Assembly (NCBI GenBank): GCA_964455935.1
Contig: CAYVZU010000093.1
Coordinates: 1 to 15,810 of the forward strand
Reading direction: 5' to 3'
Origin: CAYVZU01 sp964455935
GTDB lineage: Bacteria; Fibrobacterota; CAYVZU01
Length of the DNA stretch: 15,810 bases
Each line of letters begins with the position of its first letter. The first letter of the stretch is position 1. A program made the position numbers and the translations under genes. This document shows, piece after piece, positions 7,203-12,910 of the stretch. The notes beneath the pieces were generated by a model. It was not told where the DNA came from and searched no databases. It worked only from the letters and a program-made list of their open reading frames with translations.

Positions 7203-7691
7203 CTATTTCACCTTCCCCTTGCCCATCGCGATCTTGCCTGTGCGGGCCAGCTCTTTGATGCCATACGGCCGGACCATTTCAATGAAACTGTCGATTTTCT
7301 CGGTTTCGCCGGCCAACTCAAAGGTAATGGAGCTGCGGTTGATGTCCACCACCCGCGCCTCAAAGACCTGCGCGATCTCGATCACCTCGGCGCGGTTCTG
7401 TTTTCCGGTGTCCGCGCGAATCAGGAGCAGCTCGCGGTCGATGAAGGCACCCTCCTCCGAGAGGTCGATGACTTTGATCACGTCCACCAGCTTGTTGAGC
7501 TGTTTGGAAATCTGCTCCAACACGCGGTCATCCCCGCTCACGGCAATGGTCATGCGCGACACGCTTGGGTCTTCGGTCTCGCCAACGGTAAGGCTGTCGA
7601 TATTATAGCCGCGGCCCGCGAATAACGAAGACACGCGCGCCAGTACGCCGAAGTGGTTTTCGACCAGCACAGAGAAGGTTCGATTTTTCAT
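7203..7691 (-). CDS. ilvN: acetolactate synthase small (regulatory) subunit
   Basis: 162 aa, the normal length for the bacterial IlvN/IlvH regulatory subunit. The N-terminal ACT domain (about 3-78) begins RTFSVLVENHFGVLARVSSLFAGRGYNIDSLTVG, the valine-binding form. The C-terminal ALS_ss_C domain follows (RELLLIRADTG...RAEVIEIAQVFEARVVDINRSSITFELAGETEKID). It activates the IlvB catalytic subunit and makes it sensitive to valine. The ATG at 7691 fits the homology; only a weak GCGGGAA precedes it. A frame extension of 27 codons upstream runs through a palindrome and the ilvB end and is rejected. It lies 67 bases after ilvB. Confidence 0.94.
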   Translation of the reverse strand: MKNRTFSVLVENHFGVLARVSSLFAGRGYNIDSLTVGETEDPSVSRMTIAVSGDDRVLEQISKQLNKLVDVIKVIDLSEEGAFIDRELLLIRADTGKQNRAEVIEIAQVFEARVVDINRSSITFELAGETEKIDSFIEMVRPYGIKELARTGKIAMGKGKVK

Positions 7692-7711
7692 TGGTTCCCG
7701 CTTTCTAAAAA

Positions 7712-7742
7712 CGGACACGGGGCACCGTGTCCCTGCACATTG
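7712..7742. repeat. GGACACGG/CCGTGTCC palindrome, copy 2
   Basis: GGACACGG (7713-7720) and CCGTGTCC (7725-7732) are perfect inverted arms around GGCA, followed by CTGCACATT. It belongs with the copy at 2923-2951, including the tail outside the palindrome and the same orientation. It fills most of the ilvB-ilvN spacer, about 20 bases ahead of the ilvN start on the minus strand, so it could affect ilvN translation or RNA stability. Confidence 0.85.
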
Positions 7743-7758
7743 AGGTTTCCTGTTGCGT

Positions 7759-9489
7759 TTAGCCCTCGCCAATCATTTCATTGATCGATTTTCCAGCCGG
7801 CACCATGGGAAACACGTTCTCTTCGCGCCGAACGATGAATTCCATGACACAGGGCCCTTTCTCGGCCAGGCCTTTGGCTAGGACTTCGCCCACCTCGCAA
7901 TATTTGGTGGCACGATAGCCGGGGATCTCGTAGGCCTCGGCCAGACGCACGAAATCCGGAACATAAGGCCGGCAGTGCTCTCCTTGTTTGTCGCAGATAC
8001 GCGGACAATCGGGCGTGCGCATCAGACACGTGGAGGAGTAGTTCTTGTTCCAGAAGAGCTCCTGCCATTGCCGCACCATGCCCAGGTAGCCATTGTTGAG
8101 AATTATGACCTTCACGGGAATTTCGTTGAGCTTGAGCGTGGCCAGCTCCTGTATGTTCATCTGAATGCTGCCATCGCCCGCAATGTCCACCACCGCCATG
8201 CGCGGCTTGCCCAGCTGCGCGCCCATGGCCGCGGGCAGGCCGTAACCCATTGTGCCCAAGCCGCCGCTGGTGATGAGCTGGCGCGGATGCGTGTAGGGAA
8301 AGAAATTGGCGGCCCACATCTGATTCTGGCCGACCTCGGTCGTGACAATCACGTCGCCCCTGCTGATGCGATGGAGTTCCTCGATCACAAACTGGGGTGG
8401 AATGCTGTCGCCCTCCGTTTTGTAGGTGAAAGGGAACTTCCTTTTGTAGTCGTCAACCTGTGCGTTCCAGTCGTCGCGTTGGCGCGCGGCAACTTTTTCG
8501 CACAGATCGGCCAGGATCGTTTTGGCATCGCCCACCACGGGCACGTGGACCGTGATAATCTTAAAGATCGCCGCCGGATCGATGTCAATGTGTACAATGC
8601 GTGCATTGGGGGCAAACGTGCTGGTGTTGCCGGTCACGCGGTCGTCAAAACGGGCGCCGATCGAGATCACCAGGTCGCAATTTGTGAGAGCATAATTGGC
8701 GGCCCGGCTTCCATGCATGCCCGGCATTCCAAGAAACAGGGAATGATCTCCGGGAAAGCCGCCCATGCCCATCATCGTGGTTGTCACGGGAATATTCGCC
8801 TTTTCGGCCAGGGCCCGCAGTTCTTTATGCGCGCCGGAGTGAATAATCCCGCCACCGGCTAGGATGATCGGTTTCTTTGCGGCGGCAATCTCCTCCGCGG
8901 CCTTGGCGATTTGACGCGGATGACCTTTGGCATTGGGCTTGTAGCCTCGAATGCTCACCTCGTCGGGGTATTTGTAATCCTCCACCGTGCCGGTCGCGAC
9001 ATCCACGGGCAGATCGATCAGCACCGGGCCGGGCCGGCCCGTGCGCGCAATGTGAAACGCCTCTTTCAGCACGCGGCCCAGATCGGCCACATCCTTGACG
9101 AGGTAGTTATGCTTGGTGATCGGTCGCGTAATGCCCACAATATCGGCTTCCTGAAACGCATCGGTACCGATGAGAGAGGTCCGCACCTGTCCCGTAATCG
9201 CCACCATGGGGATCGAGTCCAGGTAGGCCGTCGCAATTCCAGTCACCAGATTCGTTGCGCCCGGGCCGGACGTGGCCAGACAGACCCCGACTTTGCCCGT
9301 TGCACGGGCATAACCGTCGGCCGCGTGGGCCGCCGCCTGTTCGTGCCGCACCAGGATCGTGCGAAGCTTGGGAACCCGGTTCAATTGATCGAAGATCGGG
9401 ATGACCACGCCTCCGGGATAGCCAAAGATCACTTCGACCTTTTCATTGAGCAATGCGTCAATTAAGATTTCCACACCTGTTTTTTTCAT
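7759..9489 (-). CDS. ilvB: acetolactate synthase large (catalytic) subunit
   Basis: 576 aa ThDP enzyme. Makes 2-acetolactate from pyruvate and 2-aceto-2-hydroxybutyrate from pyruvate plus 2-oxobutyrate. The N-terminal domain has FGYPGGVVIPIFD (22-34) and the catalytic Glu50 in RHEQAAAHAADGYARATG. The central FAD-type domain contains MGMGGFPGDHSLFLGMPGMHG. The ThDP domain motif GDGSIQMNIQELATLK...NN spans 438-466. After WNKNYSST there is an unusual Cys-rich insert with C488, C495, C499 and C506, before YVPDFVRLAEAY; classical enzymes pass almost directly between these. The start at 9489 fits the family although the upstream ribosome binding site is weak (GCGGAACAG). It is followed by ilvN after 67 bases. 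The catabolic AlsS is less likely because of the ilvN partner and FAD-domain features. Confidence 0.95.
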   Translation of the reverse strand: MKKTGVEILIDALLNEKVEVIFGYPGGVVIPIFDQLNRVPKLRTILVRHEQAAAHAADGYARATGKVGVCLATSGPGATNLVTGIATAYLDSIPMVAITGQVRTSLIGTDAFQEADIVGITRPITKHNYLVKDVADLGRVLKEAFHIARTGRPGPVLIDLPVDVATGTVEDYKYPDEVSIRGYKPNAKGHPRQIAKAAEEIAAAKKPIILAGGGIIHSGAHKELRALAEKANIPVTTTMMGMGGFPGDHSLFLGMPGMHGSRAANYALTNCDLVISIGARFDDRVTGNTSTFAPNARIVHIDIDPAAIFKIITVHVPVVGDAKTILADLCEKVAARQRDDWNAQVDDYKRKFPFTYKTEGDSIPPQFVIEELHRISRGDVIVTTEVGQNQMWAANFFPYTHPRQLITSGGLGTMGYGLPAAMGAQLGKPRMAVVDIAGDGSIQMNIQELATLKLNEIPVKVIILNNGYLGMVRQWQELFWNKNYSSTCLMRTPDCPRICDKQGEHCRPYVPDFVRLAEAYEIPGYRATKYCEVGEVLAKGLAEKGPCVMEFIVRREENVFPMVPAGKSINEMIGEG

Positions 9490-9527
9490 AGGTCTGTTCC
9501 GCTTGTTGATGTTATCTCACTCCCGAG

Positions 9528-9620
9528 CAGTTAGTAGTTAGAAGTTTGTAGATTGTAGTTAGTCGTTCCGGATCCGGTCCGAAACTACCAACTCTTAACT
9601 ACAATGTTCTAATTACCAAC
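9528..9620. repeat. TAGTTAG-type imperfect palindrome in the ilvD-ilvB spacer
   Basis: The left arm, AGTTAGTAGTTAGAAGTTTG onward (about 9528-9563), opposes a right arm ending CTAATTACCAACTCT (about 9582-9623). The core TTCCGGATCCGGTCCGAA (9566-9583) is itself palindromic. The arms are built from GTAGTTAG-like and AACTACCAACT-like words and pair imperfectly over some 35 bases. It occupies most of the 136-base spacer. This is a further repeat family, with only one copy in view. Confidence 0.7.
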
Positions 9621-9625
9621 TCTAC

Positions 9626-11284
9626 TTAGTCCGCCTTAAGCACTGCTCCGGTTCCCGCGGATGTTACCGCCTTTGCATAGCGCGCCAGCCAACCGGTGCG
9701 AATTTTGGGCTGGGGCGTTTTCCATTGCGCTCTGCGCTTACCGATTTCGTCGGCGCTGATATTAACATCCATCCGACGAGTGTCGAGATCGATTTCAATG
9801 TGATCGCCGTCCTTCACCAGTCCAATAACGCCGCCTTCGGCCGCCTCGGGCGAGACATGGCCAATGCAGGGCCCGCGCGTTCCGCCGGAGAAGCGGCCAT
9901 CGGTGATCAGGGCGACATCATCGCTCAATCCCATTCCCACAATGGCCGCGGTGGGCGAGAGCATCTCGCGCATTCCCGGTCCGCCTTTGGGCCCTTCATA
10001 GCGAATCACCACAACGTCGCCCTTCTTGATCCGGCCCGAGGTGATCGCCTCCATCGCCGCTTCTTCGGACTCGTACACGCGGGCGGGTCCGGCCATTTTG
10101 CGGCACTTGTCACTGACCGCGGTCTGCTTGATCACGGAACCGCCTTCGGCAAGGTTGCCCTTGAGCACGGCGATTCCGCCTTCGGTGTGGAACGGCTTGT
10201 CCATGGGCCGCAGCACGTTATGGTCGAACACCTCGGATTCCTTGGCGATCTGGCCGATGCTCTTGCCCGACACGGTCGGGCAGTCATGGAGCTTCGATGC
10301 GAGGATCTTTAATACAGCAGGAACCCCGCCCGCGTACTCCACGTCTTCCATGAAGAAATCGCCGCCCGGCCGGATGCTGGTGATGTGCGGCGTGGTGCGA
10401 CTGAGCCGGTCGAAATCGTCGAGGGAGATATCCACGCCGGCCTCGTGCGCAATGGCCGGCAGGTGGAGAGCCGTATTGGTGGATCCGCCCATGGCCATAT
10501 CGACCATAATCGCGTTCTCGAACGCCTCTTTGGTCGCGATTTTGCGCGGCGTGATGTTCTGGCGAACCAGTTCAACGATTCTCTCTCCGCTGTCCATGGC
10601 GATCCGGCGTTTCTTGCCCTGCCCCGCCAGCGCGGTGCCGCATCCAATCAAAGAAAGGCCAAGGGCTTCGGTCAGACAGGCCATGGTGTTGGCCGTGAAC
10701 AAACCCGCGCAGGAACCCGGGCCAGGGCAGGCCTCCATCTCCAGACAATCGAGCTCTGCCTGTGCCATTTTTCCGGCTTTGACAAGACCTACGGGTTCGA
10801 AGGTGTCGCGCACCAGATCGCGTTTCGCTTTGCGATACATGCCGGCCAGCATGGGCCCCGCCGTCACGACAATGCAGGGAATATCCACGCGCATCGCGGC
10901 CATCAGCATGCCTGGCGTGATTTTGTCGCAATCCGTAAGGAGCACCATGCCATCGTAGCAGTTGGCCTGCGCCATCGTCTCGACACAATCGGCGATCAGT
11001 TCGCGGCTGGGCAAGGAGTAGTGCATGCCCTTGTGACCCATGGCAATGCCATCGCACACAGCCGGCACGCCAAAGAACGCGGCATAACCCCCGCCGGAAT
11101 GGATTCCCTTTTCGATCCATCGTTCGAGCTCGCGCATGCCGATGTGGCCTGGCACAAGGTCGGAAAAGCTGGTTGCCACTCCAATGAGCGGCCGGTCCAT
11201 GGATTTGCGCGTCATGCCCGTCGCAAACATTAGGGAGCGATGGGGTGTTCGCTCAAGGCCTTTCTTGACTGCGTCACTTTTCAT
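9626..11284 (-). CDS. ilvD: dihydroxy-acid dehydratase
   Basis: 552 aa IlvD/Edd-family Fe-S enzyme that dehydrates 2,3-dihydroxy acids to 2-oxoisovalerate and 2-oxo-3-methylvalerate. Motifs are DGIAMGHKGMHYSLPSRELIADCVE (78-102), C119 in TDCDKITPGM, C192 in ACPGPGSCAGLFTANTMACLTEALGLS, MAMGGSTNTALHLPAIA, and the C-terminal ALITDGRFSGGTRGPCIGHVSPEAAEGG. At the first cluster position it has VPGHIG (44-49), as in E. coli (VPGHVH), not the PCN of the [2Fe-2S] class, so an oxygen-sensitive [4Fe-4S]-type cluster is likely. It is the first structural gene of the cluster, preceded by a long structured leader with a putative attenuator. The ATG at 11284 fits the homology, with AAAGGA somewhat far upstream. 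Confidence 0.95.
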   Translation of the reverse strand: MKSDAVKKGLERTPHRSLMFATGMTRKSMDRPLIGVATSFSDLVPGHIGMRELERWIEKGIHSGGGYAAFFGVPAVCDGIAMGHKGMHYSLPSRELIADCVETMAQANCYDGMVLLTDCDKITPGMLMAAMRVDIPCIVVTAGPMLAGMYRKAKRDLVRDTFEPVGLVKAGKMAQAELDCLEMEACPGPGSCAGLFTANTMACLTEALGLSLIGCGTALAGQGKKRRIAMDSGERIVELVRQNITPRKIATKEAFENAIMVDMAMGGSTNTALHLPAIAHEAGVDISLDDFDRLSRTTPHITSIRPGGDFFMEDVEYAGGVPAVLKILASKLHDCPTVSGKSIGQIAKESEVFDHNVLRPMDKPFHTEGGIAVLKGNLAEGGSVIKQTAVSDKCRKMAGPARVYESEEAAMEAITSGRIKKGDVVVIRYEGPKGGPGMREMLSPTAAIVGMGLSDDVALITDGRFSGGTRGPCIGHVSPEAAEGGVIGLVKDGDHIEIDLDTRRMDVNISADEIGKRRAQWKTPQPKIRTGWLARYAKAVTSAGTGAVLKAD

Positions 11285-11336
11285 AGGGGAAAGATCCTTT
11301 CAGCTTCACATTTATTTTCGTCTAAATAGATCGAAC

Positions 11337-11366
11337 AAGATACCTAATCCCGGAAAGTTCAGTCAA
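11337..11366 (-). promoter_or_regulatory. possible second promoter for ilvD, downstream of the attenuator
   Basis: On the minus strand TTGACT (11366-11361), an 18-base spacer and TATCTT (11342-11337) resemble a sigma70 promoter, placing a start near 11330, about 45 bases before ilvD. It would give an attenuator-independent basal transcript. The match is moderate and such sites occur by chance. Confidence 0.35.
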
Positions 11367-11379
11367 CTGTACCCCTTTC

Positions 11380-11400
11380 GGGGGGCCTGTGAGGCCCCCC
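11380..11400. repeat. GC-rich hairpin in ilvD leader
   Basis: GGGGGGCCT and AGGCCCCCC form a perfect 9-bp stem with a 3-base GTG loop. On the minus strand it is followed by GAAAGGGG and no T run, so it is not an intrinsic terminator in that direction. It lies 96 bases upstream of the ilvD start codon. Confidence 0.75.
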
Positions 11401-11413
11401 GCGTTTGGTTCGG

Positions 11414-11463
11414 CCCGAGGGACCCAGTCGAGCACGTCGCCGTGCCCGGCTGGGTCCCTCGGG
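11414..11463. repeat. two-tier perfect inverted repeat in ilvD leader
   Basis: CCCGAGGGACCCAG (11414-11427) and CTGGGTCCCTCGGG (11450-11463) are a perfect 14-bp inverted pair. Inside is a second stem, GCACG (11432-11436) and CGTGC (11441-11445), with a TCGC loop. The 4-base joints TCGA and CCGG separate the stems. It may be a mobile palindromic repeat or part of the leader RNA fold. No T run follows on the minus strand. Confidence 0.85.
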
Positions 11464-11510
11464 TTTCTTCATAGATTCGGCCGCTGTCTGTCTTCATGCG
11501 GCTATAAACG

Positions 11511-11547
11511 AAAAAAGCCCCGCTCTTTTCAGAGCGGGGCTTTTTTT
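11511..11547 (-). terminator. intrinsic terminator in the ilvD leader (putative attenuator)
   Basis: GCCCCGCTCT (11517-11526) and AGAGCGGGGC (11531-11540) form a perfect 10-bp stem with a 4-base loop, flanked by A6 and T7 on the plus strand. Read on the minus strand it is stem then TTTTTTCG, a strong rho-independent terminator. It could work both ways, but no plus-strand gene ends nearby. On the minus strand it lies between the promoter at 11651-11679 and ilvD, and its 5' arm can alternatively pair with 11580-11590. That makes it an attenuator rather than a simple end of the M23 gene transcript. Confidence 0.9.
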
Positions 11548-11590
11548 GTTTCGTGTTTTGTCGCGTTTATTCGCGCACGAAGCCCCGCTC
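11531..11590 (-). promoter_or_regulatory. putative antiterminator pairing of the ilvD attenuator
   Basis: The minus-strand segment GAGCGGGGCTT (11590-11580), inside codons 18-21 of the leader ORF, is complementary over 11 bases to AAGCCCCGCTC (11542-11532), which includes the 5' arm of the terminator. The two pairings exclude each other. An earlier AAGCCC (11631-11626) could pair with GGGCTT (11585-11580) and act as a protector stem when the leader is not translated. This is read from sequence; the regulatory logic is inferred from known ilv/leu/trp attenuators. Confidence 0.7.
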
Positions 11591-11641
11591 CTTGTTTCCA
11601 AGTACCAGAATGGAACGAAGGATTAGGGCTTTCGGATTCAT
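11567..11641 (-). CDS. BCAA-rich leader peptide of the ilvD operon (putative)
   Basis: 24-codon ORF, ATG at 11641 to TAA at 11567-11569, just downstream of a promoter and overlapping the antiterminator segment. Codons 6-8 are CTA ATC CTT (Leu-Ile-Leu) and codons 11-14 are ATT CTG GTA CTT (Ile-Leu-Val-Leu), so seven of nine consecutive codons from 6 to 14 are BCAA codons; CTA and GTA look uncommon in the neighbouring genes. All three end products of the pathway are represented. The peptide begins MNPKALILRS and ends GFVRE. There is no Shine-Dalgarno sequence; the predicted transcription start is only 3-4 bases before ATG, so translation may be leaderless. It is known that ilv and leu attenuators use such peptides; I do not recognise this particular one. 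Confidence 0.72.
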   Translation of the reverse strand: MNPKALILRSILVLGNKERGFVRE

Positions 11642-11650
11642 TGTTCAATA

Positions 11651-11679
11651 AATTTAATGCAAAATGAGGAATTTGTCAA
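11651..11679 (-). promoter_or_regulatory. sigma70-like promoter for the ilvD-leuB cluster
   Basis: On the minus strand a perfect -35 TTGACA (11679-11674), a 17-base spacer and -10 TAAATT (11656-11651, 4 of 6) lie in an AT-rich patch within GC-rich surroundings. The predicted start is near 11644, giving a leader of about 360 bases before ilvD that contains the leader ORF and the attenuator. The M23 gene stops 62 bases upstream of the -35 box. Confidence 0.75.
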
Positions 11680-11741
11680 GAGGTGAAAAGCACTTTTGCA
11701 TTCTGCTGCCAAATGAAAGTCTTGGTGAAAGCTGTGCCATG

Positions 11742-12602
11742 CTATCGTCCTGGCTTCGATAGCAGTGGCTCCGGATTCAGCGGACGTCCGGCACGGAGCA
11801 CCTCATAGTGCAGGTGCGGTCCGGTGGAAAGGCCGGTGTTGCCAAGCATTGCCAAGGGTTGTCCCTTGGAAACCCTTTGTCCAACCGCCAGAAGCACCCG
11901 ATCGAGATGCTTGTAGATACTTGCGTATCCGAACCCGTGGCTCACTTTCACGAATCGGCCGGCATTAAGCGAATAGCCGACCGCCACAACCCACCCGGCG
12001 GCCGGCGCCTTGACCAGAGTGCCGTGAGCCGCCGAGATATCGATACCGCGGTGGAAGAATCGGCCATTGAGGAGCGGGTGACGGCGCATCCCAAAGCGGG
12101 ACGTAATGACCCCGTCCACCGGCGCCCGATTGGGCATATGGCGGTTTAGTACGCGTTGGGCGGCTGTCCGGGTCTGCCTCATTGCATCCATTTCAAACAG
12201 AACCTGCCGGGTCAGTTCCTGAATGCGGCCGTTCAACCCAAATGGAATATGCGGACCCCCAATTCCAGCTTGCCGTGCCGCTGTATCGACCGGTCGCAAT
12301 CCGAAGACAATAATGGCAAGGTCATGGGTTTCGCGCGCGGATGTCAGCGCGGCCCGCATATCGGCCAGATCCAGGCGCAAACGGACCAGATCGGCCTTGA
12401 GCAACGCGTGCCGGCGCATCGCTTCCATCCACTTGCGGTTGCTCCAACTCTTTGCGCCCCAGTAGCCAACGGCAACGAGAAACAGAAGAACACAAACGAG
12501 GATCGCGGATGCAGTCGTGGTCTTAATCCGGACCCAGACTGGGCTGCGCCGGGGGTCTGATCTAAGGAAAACAAGCTCCAATGCCGCGTATTGGCCAAGC
12601 AT
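11742..12602 (-). CDS. membrane-anchored M23 (LytM-type) peptidase
   Basis: 286 aa. Likely a peptidoglycan endopeptidase at the cell surface or periplasm. A basic N-terminus (to about 30) precedes one membrane segment (about 31-48, ASAILVCVLLFLVAVGYW), giving a signal-anchor topology. A helical region, possibly coiled coil (about 60-90), is followed by a linker. The M23 domain (about 162-270) has TSRFGMRRHP (167-176), the zinc ligands H184 and D188 (HRGIDIS), H232 in YKHLD, and GPHLHYE with H263 and H265. All residues expected of an active lysostaphin-like enzyme are present, so it is not an obvious degenerate NlpD/EnvC-type regulator. GGGGGG lies three bases before the ATG at 12602. It is divergent from the methyltransferase gene. 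Confidence 0.92.
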   Translation of the reverse strand: MLGQYAALELVFLRSDPRRSPVWVRIKTTTASAILVCVLLFLVAVGYWGAKSWSNRKWMEAMRRHALLKADLVRLRLDLADMRAALTSARETHDLAIIVFGLRPVDTAARQAGIGGPHIPFGLNGRIQELTRQVLFEMDAMRQTRTAAQRVLNRHMPNRAPVDGVITSRFGMRRHPLLNGRFFHRGIDISAAHGTLVKAPAAGWVVAVGYSLNAGRFVKVSHGFGYASIYKHLDRVLLAVGQRVSKGQPLAMLGNTGLSTGPHLHYEVLRAGRPLNPEPLLSKPGR

Positions 12603-12910
12603 GAACCCCCCTTTAAGTCAGGATGGTAATGCCAGACAATCAAACCACATTAAGGTGAACTCCGCGGTTTCATGTCCTTTCATTCGTTTTTTGCAGAGCC
12701 CGCAAAGATGGCGCACCGGGGCGACAAACCGGTGAGGATTGAAACGGGCGGAACCTTGCTTAACGGCGGTGAATTTTCGAGAAACAGCGGGAAGCCAAGC
12801 ATCACAAAACGCGGCTGAAGCGAGCCTGGGCTCCCCCATCCTCTCTGCAATTTCCGGACCGGAAAGGAAAACCGCATTAATGGCTCCCATTTTGTTATGT
12901 TTCTGGTCCA
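12603..12910. other. divergent intergenic region, M23 gene / rRNA methyltransferase gene
   Basis: 308 bases between two divergent genes, so promoters for both should lie here, but I see no convincing -35/-10 pair for either. Short open frames cross it on both strands, with no recognisable protein or good ribosome binding site. Positions 12659-12673 (CTCCGCGGTTTCATG) match the right arm of the ACCACAGAG repeat at 13 of 15 bases, perhaps a decayed remnant. No tRNA or terminator was seen. Confidence 0.5.

Noticed and set aside
11138..11152. Missing first cluster cysteine in IlvD (VPGHIG) as a sign of an inactive enzyme
   Set aside because: E. coli IlvD has VPGH at the same place. The other cluster cysteines C119 and C192 are present, so it is the [4Fe-4S]-type class.
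11511..11547. The terminator as a simple 3' end of the M23 peptidase transcript
   Set aside because: It lies about 200 bases past the M23 stop and downstream of a good promoter, and its arm is duplicated in the leader ORF. It may also stop read-through, but that does not explain the duplication.
11285..11644. T-box or other riboswitch in the ilvD leader
   Set aside because: I see no T-box AGGGTGGNACCGCG-like motif or specifier-loop structure. The leader ORF plus exclusive pairings explain the terminator better.
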